Of a DNA stretch of 64,000 nt, positions 33,265-41,781 are shown in pieces; the first letter of the stretch is position 1, and each line of letters begins with the position of its first letter. Source of the DNA: Arthrobacter sp. SLBN-112. Lineage in GTDB: Bacteria > Actinomycetota > Actinomycetes > Actinomycetales > Micrococcaceae. The notes below the pieces were generated by a model. It was not told the origin of the DNA. It saw nothing but the letters and a program-made list of their open reading frames with translations, and did no database searches. Location of the stretch: positions 3,286,001-3,350,000 of the forward strand of contig NZ_JAUSXY010000001.1 of assembly GCF_030944625.1 (NCBI RefSeq). The letters run 5' to 3'. The position numbers and the translations under genes were made by a program.

Positions 33265-34431
33265 ATGAAAATCGTTTCCGCCCACGTAGGCACCATCCCC
33301 ATCAGTTCCTCCATCCGGAACGCGTTCATTGACTTCACCAAGATGGACTGCACAATCATCGCGCTCGTCTCCGATGTCTTCGTTGACGGCAACCCGCTGG
33401 TCGGCTACGGGTTCAACTCCAACGGCCGCTACAACGCGACGGGCATCTTGCAGGACCGCATCCTGCCGCGCCTGATGGATGCTCCTGCCGAGGATCTCAT
33501 GGATGAGAACGGCGAACTGTCACCGGAAAAGGCATGGGACATCATGATGTCCAACGAAAAGCCCGGTGGCCACGGCGAACGGTCGGTCGCCGTCGGCGTG
33601 GCCGACATGGCCCTGCACGACCTCGCCGCAAAGATCGCCGGTGTCCCCTTGTACCGCTGGATCTCGGACCACTACGGTGACGGCAATCCGGACAAGGACG
33701 TCTTCGTTTATGCCGCCGGCGGCTACTACGCCCCCGGCAAGACCTTGGAAGACCTGCAGAACGAAATGCGCGGCTTCCTTGACCAGGGCTACAACATTGT
33801 CAAGATGAAGATCGGCGGCGCCGACCTGGCAGAGGACCTTCGCCGCATCGAGGCCGTGATCGAGGTCCTCGACGGCGATGCGTCCCGCCTGATGGTGGAC
33901 GTCAACGGCAAGTTCGACCTGGACACCGCCCTGGAATATGGAAAAGCCATCGATAAGTACGGACTGTTCTGGTACGAAGAAGTCGGCGACCCGCTGGACT
34001 ACGCCCTGAACGCCACCCTTTCCGAGCACTACCGGAACAGCATCGCCACGGGAGAGAACCTGTTCTCCCTCCAGGACGCACGGAACCTGGTCCGCTACGG
34101 CGGCATGCGCCCGGACCGGGACTTCATCCAGGTCGACCCGGCCCTGAGCTACGGCCTCACCGAATACCGCCGGATCCAGGACATGCTTGCCCAGCACGGC
34201 TGGTCCTCCCGCCGCTGCATCCCCCACGGCGGACACCAGTTCTCCCTGCACATCGCCGCAGCCCTCAAGCTCGGCGGCAACGAGTCCTACCCCGGCGAAT
34301 TCCAGCCCACCGGCGGCTTCACCGACGACGCAGTCGTCGTCAACAGCCGCGTAGCCCCCGGCGACCTGCCCGGCATTGGCCTGGAAGGCAAGGCCGAGTT
34401 CTACAAGGTCCTGCGCGGCCTGCACGAGTAA
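33265..34431 (+). CDS. tarD: D(-)-tartrate dehydratase, enolase superfamily
   Basis: A 388-residue enolase-superfamily enzyme that dehydrates D-tartrate to oxaloacetate. It matches the tartrate dehydratase branch closely: YNIVKMKIGG with the catalytic KxK lysine (about K182), metal ligands in LMVDVNGKFD (D212), GLFWYEEVGDPLDY (E238/E239) and SIATGENLF (E264), and the acid/base histidine in CIPHGGHQFSLHIAAAL (H321). Length and residue positions agree within one or two with the Bradyrhizobium TarD. It is the first gene of the operon behind the TCTTATAAGA sites. Confidence 0.9.
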   Translation: MKIVSAHVGTIPISSSIRNAFIDFTKMDCTIIALVSDVFVDGNPLVGYGFNSNGRYNATGILQDRILPRLMDAPAEDLMDENGELSPEKAWDIMMSNEKPGGHGERSVAVGVADMALHDLAAKIAGVPLYRWISDHYGDGNPDKDVFVYAAGGYYAPGKTLEDLQNEMRGFLDQGYNIVKMKIGGADLAEDLRRIEAVIEVLDGDASRLMVDVNGKFDLDTALEYGKAIDKYGLFWYEEVGDPLDYALNATLSEHYRNSIATGENLFSLQDARNLVRYGGMRPDRDFIQVDPALSYGLTEYRRIQDMLAQHGWSSRRCIPHGGHQFSLHIAAALKLGGNESYPGEFQPTGGFTDDAVVVNSRVAPGDLPGIGLEGKAEFYKVLRGLHE

Positions 34432-34526
34432 ACCACCCACACCTGTCTGGTCCCGGGCAGCAGAACTGCCCGGGACCAGGCAACCACCCCAAACTTCTCT
34501 GTCTGACGTGCAAAGGAGCACCCAAG

Positions 34527-35900
34527 ATGTCTTCCCACACTGTGCAGGACCACCAGCATTCCCCACACCCGCCCAAACAGTCGTCCCGGTTCGGGCGTCT
34601 GATCCGTGAACTCTGGTTCCAGGTACTCCTCGGAGGAGTCCTCGGCATCCTCGTAGGCATGTTCATCCCGCAGGTCGGCTCGCAGCTGACCCCTCTCAGC
34701 GACTGGTTCATCGCCCTGGTCAAGATGATCATCATCCCGGTCGTCTTCTGCGTCGTCACCCTCGGCGTTGCGTCCATGGACAGCCTCCGCAAAGCAGGAC
34801 GAATCGGCATCAAGGCCCTTGGTTACTTCATCGTCCTCTCCCTCATCTCGATGCTCATCGGCCTGCTCGTCGCCAACATCTTCCACCCCGGCGACGGCAT
34901 GAACATCGACGTGTCCAAGCTGAACGCCGACAAGATCCCCGGCGCCGGCAAGAGCTTTGACGGCATCGAGTTCGTCAACAGCCTGATCCCCACGTCATTC
35001 TTCGGCGCCCTCACCAGCAGCGCCATCCCGGCCGCCCTCCTGGTCTCCATCGTCTTCGGCGCAGCACTGAACCTCTCGGGCGAATCCGGTGTCCTGCTCA
35101 CCGGCGGCATCCGCGCCCTATCCACCGTTATTTTCCGGATCGTTGGCTGGCTCATGCGCCTGGCACCCATCGGCACCTTCGGCGCCCTCGCCGCTACCGT
35201 GGCCAAGTACGGGGCTACCAGCCTTCAGCAGCTCGGCTTCCTCATCCTGCTCTTCACCGCCACCTGCATCGTTTACGTCCTCGTCGTCCTCGGCATCATC
35301 GCCCGGACCTGCGGCCTGAACATCTTCACCGTCATGCGCTACTTCAAAGACGAGCTCCTGATCGCCTTGGCAACATGCTCAAGCGAGGCCGTGCTCCCGC
35401 AGGTCATGAAGAAGCTCGAAAACATGGGCGTCGGCAAGCCGACCGTCGGCATCGTCATTCCGTCCGCGTTCTCCTTCAACCTCGACGGATCCGCGATCTA
35501 CCTGACCATGGCATCCGTCTTCCTGGCCCAGGCCGTCGGGATCCACCTCTCCTGGGAACAGCAGCTGGCCATGGTCGGCATCATGATGATTTCCAGCAAG
35601 GGAACAGCCGGCGTCGCCGGCGGAGCCTTCATCGTGCTCGCCGGCTCCCTGGGAGCCGTCAGCGCGATCCCCACCGCGGCCCTCGCGCTCATCGTCGGCG
35701 TTGACCGCCTCCTGAACGAAGGCCGCGTCTTCATCAACGTCATCGGCAACGTGCTGGCAACAGTCGTCGTCGGCAAATGGGAGAAAGACTTCGACCTGGA
35801 ACAGGCCCGCAACGTGATACACGCATCGGGTCGAAAGAAAAACGAACTTCCGGCAAGGACGGCCGACCACGTCGAGACCGAGACGGTCGACGCCCACTAA
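34527..35900 (+). CDS. C4-dicarboxylate:cation symporter (DctA/DAACS family)
   Basis: A 457-residue symporter of the glutamate/C4-dicarboxylate family. Transport motifs are SAFSFNLDGSAIYLTMASVF in the first re-entrant region and MMISSKGTAGVAGGAFIVLAG in the second. An extended histidine- and proline-rich N-terminus precedes the first helix. Being second in the tartrate operon, it most likely imports tartrate, with sodium or protons. A terminator-like hairpin follows, so distal genes may be expressed at a lower level. Confidence 0.92.
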   Translation: MSSHTVQDHQHSPHPPKQSSRFGRLIRELWFQVLLGGVLGILVGMFIPQVGSQLTPLSDWFIALVKMIIIPVVFCVVTLGVASMDSLRKAGRIGIKALGYFIVLSLISMLIGLLVANIFHPGDGMNIDVSKLNADKIPGAGKSFDGIEFVNSLIPTSFFGALTSSAIPAALLVSIVFGAALNLSGESGVLLTGGIRALSTVIFRIVGWLMRLAPIGTFGALAATVAKYGATSLQQLGFLILLFTATCIVYVLVVLGIIARTCGLNIFTVMRYFKDELLIALATCSSEAVLPQVMKKLENMGVGKPTVGIVIPSAFSFNLDGSAIYLTMASVFLAQAVGIHLSWEQQLAMVGIMMISSKGTAGVAGGAFIVLAGSLGAVSAIPTAALALIVGVDRLLNEGRVFINVIGNVLATVVVGKWEKDFDLEQARNVIHASGRKKNELPARTADHVETETVDAH

Positions 35901-35907
35901 ACCCTGT

Positions 35908-35940
35908 CAGGGCCGCCTCTCTCCCCGGGGGGCGGCCCTG
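35908..35940 (+). terminator. Hairpin after the dicarboxylate symporter
   Basis: CAGGGCCGCC and GGCGGCCCTG form a perfect 10-bp stem around a 13-base loop, 7 bp past the stop. No T-run follows, so read-through into the next gene is likely. Confidence 0.6.
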
Positions 35941-35999
35941 CCCAGTGTGCACTTCACCCAGCACCAGCCCACCGCTATACCGACGAGGAACACCACACC

Positions 36000-36947
36000 A
36001 TGGCCCGGCGCATACTCATCACTACCGACTACCTGCACGCCGGAGATGCCGTCTACGACCTCCTCTGCGACCATGGCCTGGAACCCGTCTACGCACCGTC
36101 CAAAGGCTCACGGACACTGGAGGAACGCCGCTCGTTGTTCGGGGGCATATCCGGCGCGATCCTCGCCAGCGAACCGGTCACAGCGGACATGCTCTCCGCC
36201 GCCGCATCCCTGAAAGTCATCGCCCGCAGCGGCGTGGGCTACGACTCCATCGACGTCCAGGCCGCGGCCGCACAAGGAATCAGGGTCTGCAACGCCCCCG
36301 GAACAAACCACCACTCGGTCGCCGAATTGGCCATCGGACTGATCATCATGTCCGCACGCCATCTCGCGGACGTTACCACCGCTGTCCGCCAGGGCGGCTG
36401 GCCCCGGGAAGCCGGCCACGAACTGCGCGCATCCACTCTCGGCATCATCGGCTTCGGTCCCAGCGGACGCGCCACCGCGAACCTGGGCGCAGCCCTGGGC
36501 ATGAACGTCCTGGTCAGCACCGCCCACCCGGACCCAGCAAACACCACGTTCCAGTTCACGGATCTTGACACCGTCATCGCCGGCGCGGACTACCTCTCCC
36601 TGCATACCCGCGGAAGCCAAAGCACCGGCAAACTCATCGACGCGCCCCGGCTGCAAACAATGAAACCCACCGCCGTCCTTATCAACACCGGCCGCGGCTC
36701 CCTCGTGGACGAAGAGGCCCTGGCCGAGGCACTCTCCGTCGGCACCATCGGCGGCGCCGCGCTGGACGTACTCGAGAGCGAACCCCTACCCGACGACAGC
36801 CCCCTACGCGGCCTGGAGAATGTGCTCATCACCTCCCACCTCGCCGGACAAACGATCGAGGCACGGGCACGGGCCGGCCTGGCTGCCGCACACGCCGTCA
36901 TAGACGTCCTCGAAAACCGCGAACCGGCCCACCCGGTCGACCGCTAA
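36000..36947 (+). CDS. D-2-hydroxyacid dehydrogenase
   Basis: A 315-residue NAD-dependent dehydrogenase of the phosphoglycerate/glycerate dehydrogenase family. The order is normal: LKVIARSGVGYDSIDVQAA, the VAELAIGLIIMSAR helix, the NAD motif STLGIIGFGPSGRATANLGA, LINTGRGSLVDEEALAEAL with the catalytic arginine, GAALDVLESEPLP, and the catalytic histidine in ITSHLAGQT. In this operon it could interconvert hydroxypyruvate or tartronate-type intermediates with glycerate. The precise substrate is uncertain. Confidence 0.9.
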   Translation: MARRILITTDYLHAGDAVYDLLCDHGLEPVYAPSKGSRTLEERRSLFGGISGAILASEPVTADMLSAAASLKVIARSGVGYDSIDVQAAAAQGIRVCNAPGTNHHSVAELAIGLIIMSARHLADVTTAVRQGGWPREAGHELRASTLGIIGFGPSGRATANLGAALGMNVLVSTAHPDPANTTFQFTDLDTVIAGADYLSLHTRGSQSTGKLIDAPRLQTMKPTAVLINTGRGSLVDEEALAEALSVGTIGGAALDVLESEPLPDDSPLRGLENVLITSHLAGQTIEARARAGLAAAHAVIDVLENREPAHPVDR

Positions 36948-36983
36948 CCCCAAACACCCGACAAAGACGAAGAAGGTTCCCTG

Positions 36984-38063
36984 ATGTCGAAACCCCACCG
37001 CATCGCAGTCATTCCCGGCGACGGAATCGGCACCGAAGTCGTGCCCGAAGGCCTGCGCGTCCTGGACGCCGCAGCCTCAGCCTTCGACCTGAACCTCAAA
37101 TACGAGCACTTCGACTACGCCTCGGCTGACTACTACACCCGGCACGGCAAAATGCTGCCCGACGGGTGGTTTGAGGAACTGAACCAGTTCGACTCCATCT
37201 TCTTCGGCGCCGTCGGCTGGCCCGACGTCGTCCCTGACCACGTATCGCTGTGGGGAAGCCTGCTGCAGTTCCGCCGCCATTTCGACCAGTACGTCAGCCT
37301 GCGCCCGGTCAAGCTCCTTCCCGGGGTGCCCAGCCCCCTCACCGGGCGTGCCCCTGGCGACGTGGACTTCTACGTCGTGCGCGAAAACACCGAAGGCGAA
37401 TACTCCAGCATCGGTGGGAAAATCTTCGAAGGCACCGACCGCGAAACCGTGGTCCAGGAAACCGTCATGACCCGCACCGGCGTGGACCGGATCCTCAAGT
37501 ACGCCTTCGACCTCGCCCAAAGCCGGCCCAGGAAGCACCTGACCTCCGCCACGAAGAGCAACGGCATCTCCATCACCATGCCCTACTGGGACGAGCGCGT
37601 GGAAGCCATGGCGAAGGGTTTCACGGACCTGAAGGTGGACAAATACCACATCGACATCCTCGCGGCGAACTTCGTCATGCACCCGGACTGGTTCGACGTC
37701 GTCGTCGCCAGCAACCTCTTCGGCGACATCCTTTCCGACCTGGGCCCGGCGTGCACAGGGACCATCGGCATCGCCCCCAGCGGCAACATCAACCCAGAAC
37801 GCCGGTTCCCCAGCCTCTTCGAGCCCGTCCACGGCTCCGCGCCGGACATTGCCGGCAAGGGCATCGCCAACCCCATCGGCCAGATCTGGTGCGCCGCAAT
37901 GATGCTGGACCACCTGAGGGAACCCGAGGCCGCTGCCGCCATCACCACCGCCATGGAAACCGTGCTCGCCGATGGACTTCAGGCACTCACACCGGACATG
38001 GGCGGCAATGCCACCACAAAGGAACTGGGCGAAGCCGTGGCATCGGCCCTGACTGCATCATGA
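36984..38063 (+). CDS. ttuC: Tartrate dehydrogenase/decarboxylase
   Basis: A 359-residue isocitrate/isopropylmalate dehydrogenase-family protein of the tartrate dehydrogenase type. Diagnostic features are IAVIPGDGIGTEVVPEG, SLWGSLLQFRRHFDQYVSLRP, YVVRENTEGEYSSIGG, the lysine-containing SATKSNGI and the magnesium aspartates in VVASNLFGDILSDLGPA. Such enzymes convert tartrate or malate with NAD and divalent metal. It is preceded by the hydroxyacid dehydrogenase and overlaps the small RTG-VDD gene by 4 bp. Confidence 0.9.
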   Translation: MSKPHRIAVIPGDGIGTEVVPEGLRVLDAAASAFDLNLKYEHFDYASADYYTRHGKMLPDGWFEELNQFDSIFFGAVGWPDVVPDHVSLWGSLLQFRRHFDQYVSLRPVKLLPGVPSPLTGRAPGDVDFYVVRENTEGEYSSIGGKIFEGTDRETVVQETVMTRTGVDRILKYAFDLAQSRPRKHLTSATKSNGISITMPYWDERVEAMAKGFTDLKVDKYHIDILAANFVMHPDWFDVVVASNLFGDILSDLGPACTGTIGIAPSGNINPERRFPSLFEPVHGSAPDIAGKGIANPIGQIWCAAMMLDHLREPEAAAAITTAMETVLADGLQALTPDMGGNATTKELGEAVASALTAS

Positions 38064-38371
38064 CCCCCTCGACCGGCCCCAGCAACGGGCGCCCACCCGC
38101 CGTCGGAGAGCGGATCATGCTCCGACAGCACCTCCACTGGCGACGGCTCATAGGAGCGACCGTTCAGATCCGCCAGCACGGCCAACTCATCCGCACCGGA
38201 ATCGTGGATGACGCGATGTCAGACTCCACAGCGCTCTGGATCGCAGGCGACGCCACCCAACCACGCACCACGTACGAAGCCGCGCACGGGATCGAGGTGT
38301 GGGCCCACCCGGAAGAAGCCGAAGACGGGATCTGCTACCGGACGACATCGACAGCACCATCACATGACTGA
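38060..38371 (+). CDS. Small RTG-VDD-LW protein, uncharacterised, copy 2
   Basis: A 103-residue protein whose ATG (38060) overlaps the tartrate dehydrogenase stop. The core reads GATVQIRQHGQLIRTGIVDD, then ALWIAGD and HGIEVWAHPEE, which lines up with the protein at 15791 (LARTGLVDD, LWLAADG, DGYEIW). Both sit at a dehydrogenase gene with ATGA-type overlap. I know of no assigned function. A small accessory or cofactor-related role for the neighbouring dehydrogenase is a guess. Confidence 0.75.
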   Translation: MTPSTGPSNGRPPAVGERIMLRQHLHWRRLIGATVQIRQHGQLIRTGIVDDAMSDSTALWIAGDATQPRTTYEAAHGIEVWAHPEEAEDGICYRTTSTAPSHD

Positions 38372-38387
38372 CCTAGCACGGAGACCC

Positions 38388-39305
38388 ATGACCCAGCCCA
38401 CCTACATGCCCCAAAGCACCGACGACACCTCCTACTCCACCCCGGTCCTGAGGAATGTGCTCCCGGGCTTCGTCCTTGAACGCAATATCCCCGCAGAGAT
38501 CGCCCGTTCCTGGCTGCTGGTCAATGCCATGAAGCCGGAACTCTTTGACCAGTCGGCCGTGTCCCGGGCTGACTCGATCATCCTGGATATTGAAGACGCG
38601 GTGGACCCGTCGCAGAAGGACCAGGCCCGGAACAACGTCATCGACTGGCTGACCGCCGGCGGCCAGGCCTGGGTCCGGATCAACGATGCCACCAGCCCGT
38701 TCTGGGCTGACGACCTCGCGGGCCTGCGCGGCACCCCGGGCCTGCTCGGTGTCATGCTCGCCAAGACCGAATCGGCTGACCAGGTGACCGAGAGCTTCCA
38801 CCGCATGGACGGCAACACCCCCGTCATCCCCCTGGTGGAATCCGCCATCGGCATCGAGGAAGCCAACCACATCGCCAAGGCCCAGGGCGCGTTCCGTTTG
38901 GCCTTCGGTTCCGGCGACTTCCGCCGCGATACCGGCATGGCCGCCACCCCGGAAGCGATGGCCTACCCGCGCGCCAAGCTGGTCGTCGCCAGCCGCGTGG
39001 GCAACCTGCCCGGCCCCATCGACGGCCCCACCGTCGGCACCAACCACCCCATCCTGCGCGAGCAGACCGGCATCACGGTGATGATGGGCATGACCGGCAA
39101 GCTTTGCCTGGCCATTGACCAGACCCCGGTGATCAACGAGGTCATCAGCCCCACGCCGTCCGACGTCGCGTGGGCCACCGACTTCATGAACGACTTCGAG
39201 GCCAACGGCCGCGTTATCCGTGACGGCTCCGACCTGCCCCGCCTGGGCCGCGCCGAGAAGATCATGAAACTCGCCGTCGCCTTTGGGGTGCAGCCTGCCC
39301 ACTAA
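38388..39305 (+). CDS. CitE-like / HpcH-HpaI family lyase
   Basis: A 305-residue TIM-barrel lyase. WLLVNAMKPELFD and SRADSIILDIEDAVDPSQKDQAR carry the family's metal-binding aspartate/glutamate region, VRINDATSPFWADDL the substrate arginine, IPLVESAIGIEEANHIAKA the second acidic ligand, and AFGSGDFRRDTGM follows. CitE-like enzymes cleave or hydrolyse acyl-CoA or hydroxyacid substrates. The start at 38388 has GGAG upstream; ATG 38364 is possible. Its role in tartrate breakdown is not obvious. Confidence 0.85.
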   Translation: MTQPTYMPQSTDDTSYSTPVLRNVLPGFVLERNIPAEIARSWLLVNAMKPELFDQSAVSRADSIILDIEDAVDPSQKDQARNNVIDWLTAGGQAWVRINDATSPFWADDLAGLRGTPGLLGVMLAKTESADQVTESFHRMDGNTPVIPLVESAIGIEEANHIAKAQGAFRLAFGSGDFRRDTGMAATPEAMAYPRAKLVVASRVGNLPGPIDGPTVGTNHPILREQTGITVMMGMTGKLCLAIDQTPVINEVISPTPSDVAWATDFMNDFEANGRVIRDGSDLPRLGRAEKIMKLAVAFGVQPAH

Positions 39306-39402
39306 CGCCCCGGCCGGCGTGGTCGGCCAAGGCGACCAAAGACGCCCCTCGCAGTACGTAAGCGCACTGCCGTCAGCAGCCAAGATCATGAAGAGAGAAC
39401 GA

Positions 39403-40224
39403 ATGGCTTACGCAAACTACCGATACAAGGGTCGCCACTACCTTGGTGAAGTTCACGGCGGCCACGTCATCCCGCTGGCCGGGCTTACCGACGTCGGACC
39501 GGAAACATCCGCCGATCTCCTTGCCAGTGCCGCCCGTCTGGGGGAATCACGGGTTCCCCTATCCGAGGTCACCCTGCGCGCGGCGTCACCCAGGGCCGGG
39601 AAAATCCTCTGCGTGGGCCAGAACTACAAAGCCCACACCGACGACACCAGCACAGCCACCTTTCCCGTGCTCTTCCCCAAGTACACATCCACCCTCATCG
39701 GACCGAACGACGACATTATCCTGCCCCCGGAATCCAGCCAGATCGACTTCGAGGGCGAACTCGCAGTTATTATCGGGAAGCCGGGCCGCCGCATCGCCGA
39801 ACAGAACGCCCTGGATCACATTCTGGGATATTGCGTTTCCAACGACGTCACCATGCGCGACTACCAGAACAAGGCCCACCAATGGCTGCAGGGCAAGATC
39901 TGGGACAACACCACCCCGCTCGGCCCCTTCATCGTCACCCCAGCAGAAACCGACATCAGCAACGCCGGCATCAGCACCACCCTGAACGGGGAAGTCGTCC
40001 AAAAATCGGATCTCTCACACCTGATCTTCAGCATCCCCACACTCATCGCCACCATCTCCGAATTCACCACCCTGGAGGCCGGGGACGTCATCCTCACCGG
40101 CACACCAGCCGGAGTCGGATACCGCAGAGACCCCCAACTGTTCCTCAAAGACGGTGACGTCATCACCGTGACAGTGACAGGGATCGGCAGCATCACCAAC
40201 ACCGTCAGGGCGGAAGCCACCTGA
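39403..40224 (+). CDS. Fumarylacetoacetate hydrolase family protein
   Basis: A 273-residue FAH-fold enzyme. The lid and active-site order is present: GKILCVGQNYKAHTDDT, IDFEGELAVIIGKPGRRI (metal-binding EGE), SNDVTMRDYQNK, and GDVILTGTPAGVGYRRDPQLFLKDGD. Members hydrolyse or decarboxylate oxaloacetate-type or acylpyruvate compounds. After TarD generates oxaloacetate, an oxaloacetate decarboxylase activity would fit, but this is inference. It is the last gene of the operon, before the element junction. Confidence 0.88.
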   Translation: MAYANYRYKGRHYLGEVHGGHVIPLAGLTDVGPETSADLLASAARLGESRVPLSEVTLRAASPRAGKILCVGQNYKAHTDDTSTATFPVLFPKYTSTLIGPNDDIILPPESSQIDFEGELAVIIGKPGRRIAEQNALDHILGYCVSNDVTMRDYQNKAHQWLQGKIWDNTTPLGPFIVTPAETDISNAGISTTLNGEVVQKSDLSHLIFSIPTLIATISEFTTLEAGDVILTGTPAGVGYRRDPQLFLKDGDVITVTVTGIGSITNTVRAEAT

Positions 40225-40398
40225 CGCATACCCTGTGGAATTTGCCGATAAGTGCGGCGTTCTATGTTTAGTCGGCGTCGATAGTTCCTTCTGACAAAGA
40301 TGCCGGGGCAGAGCTGACGCACGGACGTTAGGTGCCCCGCGTTACCTAGATATTCGTCGGCCCGGCACCATAAGGCCCCACTTATAAAGCAGACATAG

Positions 40399-40417
40399 GT
40401 GTGGACACTGTCGACAC
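40399..40417. repeat. 19-bp palindrome at element end, outer copy 2
   Basis: GTGTGGACACTGTCGACAC, one mismatch from perfect, beginning 368 bp left of the att core at 40767, matching the copy at 6503. Confidence 0.8.
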
Positions 40418-40766
40418 CCAATTTGGCAGGACAAACCTCGGGGCACGACTCTCGCACGCACGCCCTAAGACCGCCCCCAGGGGCGTTCTTTAGCGAGATC
40501 GCCGAAGTCATGTCGTCCCCACTCCCCTGAGCCATGAATGAGTGTCGGACAACCACGCCCAACCAGACAGAACCCGAACGAGGAACCATATAACCCACTT
40601 CAGCAGGCGGAAGGCCCACCAGCCAGGGACTTGAACCCGCCACCCACACACCTGAACAAGGCTTCGCGGCGGCCAGGCCATAGCCCGCGACCCAACCCGT
40701 CAGAGGACGCGACCGCAAGCTTTGTCAACACGTCAAAGCAAAATCGCCTCTGACGAGGGGATACGT

Positions 40767-40789
40767 CGTGCCCGAGGTGGGACTCGAAC
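40767..40789. repeat. att-like core 2: copy of tRNA-Leu(CAA) 3' end
   Basis: The same 23 bp as at 6872 and in the tRNA-Leu gene at 55214. Only the tRNA 3' end is present. Confidence 0.8.
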
Positions 40790-40881
40790 TACATTCCAGC
40801 CGTTGAAAAGGCTGGGAACCCGCGAAAACATGCGGAATCCTAGCCAGTCCGCGGGCTGTAAGTCCCAAAGCGACGGGAAGA

Positions 40882-40900
40882 GTGTTGACACTGTCAACAC
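40882..40900. repeat. 19-bp palindrome at element end, inner copy 2
   Basis: GTGTTGACACTGTCAACAC, identical to 6987-7005 and also 92 bp right of its att core. Confidence 0.8.
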
Positions 40901-40961
40901 ACTCATTTCCGCCCGTAAGACTCCTGAACCCCAGCAAGCTTCCGAAGCAAGAGCTGCAGCG

Positions 40962-41426
40962 ATGGCATCAATGCTGGCGCTATCCGTCCTCTTCGCTGCA
41001 CCAAGCTACGCGAACCCTACTAGTGTGCAGGTCAGCACCTCATCTCCAGAAACTAAGCCAACCTGCTACGGGGACTACTGCAGCGGGGAGGACCCGGTTG
41101 CCTCAGGGTGCTCTGAGGGGGCGGTGACCCTCGACTCGCATGTTCAGGAGCTAGGCGGGGGCATCGTAGAGCTTCGTTACTCTCCGAAGTGCGGGACAAA
41201 CTGGGCCAAATGGACGAAATACCCGACAGGTTGGAGCATGAACTGCGGAATCGTTGGTTTGCGTGCCGTCCAGGACACGGGCTACACCCAAGCAATCGAT
41301 CTGACCAACAAGACAATCAAGGACGGGGAAAGCCTATGGTCGCCGATGATCTACAGCCCTGTGAAGAAGGTCAAGGCGGAGATGATATATCTACGACGAT
41401 GCCGGAATGGTGGCGGCCGCGGTTGA
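40962..41426 (+). CDS. Secreted small cysteine-containing protein, DUF2690/YjfA-like
   Basis: A short hydrophobic leader MASMLALSVLFAAPSYA with an AxA-type cleavage site precedes a mature domain of about 135 residues. TCYGDYCSGEDPVASGCSEGA followed by VELRYSPKCGTNWAKWT is the pattern of the YjfA-type secreted family, and WSPMIYSPVKKVKAEM near the end fits too. The start is uncertain: the frame is open further upstream and a more basic N-region from a non-ATG start would make a better signal peptide. It is the first gene of element B. Confidence 0.68.
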   Translation: MASMLALSVLFAAPSYANPTSVQVSTSSPETKPTCYGDYCSGEDPVASGCSEGAVTLDSHVQELGGGIVELRYSPKCGTNWAKWTKYPTGWSMNCGIVGLRAVQDTGYTQAIDLTNKTIKDGESLWSPMIYSPVKKVKAEMIYLRRCRNGGGRG

Positions 41427-41481
41427 CTGCGCACTGAACGGCCTAGAGTCGACTCGGTCCTTATAGCTAATTCCAACCGCA

Positions 41482-41526
41482 AGAAGATCAGCCCCAGGCA
41501 GTTTCGCGCTGGGGCTGGTCTTCTTT
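41482..41526 (+). terminator. Terminator after the secreted protein gene
   Basis: AGAAGATCAGCCCCAG pairs with CTGGGGCTGGTCTTCT (one mismatch), followed by TTTC. The remaining bases to 41781 hold no gene I can support. Confidence 0.7.
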
Positions 41527-41781
41527 CACGTTCCTACACAACTTCCCGAGTCGGATCACAAGTTACGAGACACAAAGCCCCGTGTGGCAACCACCATCCT
41601 TGTCCCACTTTTTTGAAACCGGGTCGGTGAGTATCTAAGCTCTCTGGCGGCTGTCACTTTTCGAAGTCGACTGCACGGAATATCCAAAGTCGTCTGCACA
41701 GCCGGCCCGTTGAGGGATCCTTCACTGGGGCATGTCTGAAGGGGGAAGGGCGCGAGCGGCTAGAGCCGCTTTGCCACTCGA

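Larger units (their letters stand above)
6895..40766. mobile_element. Element A: tRNA-Leu-associated genomic island
   Basis: Bounded by the att-like cores at 6872 and 40767, with the same inner palindrome at the left and outer palindrome at the right as its neighbours. It carries catabolic operons plus decayed resolvase and phosphotransferase genes. No integrase gene is visible, so if it moves it would need one supplied from elsewhere. The boundaries rest on repeats, not on comparison with an empty site. Confidence 0.6.
40225..40961. other. Gene-free junction between elements A and B
   Basis: Holds the second copy of the junction structure: outer palindrome 40399, about 380 bp similar to 6490-6871, AAGCTTTGTCAACAC (40717-40731), att core 40767 and inner palindrome 40882. 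Confidence 0.65.
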
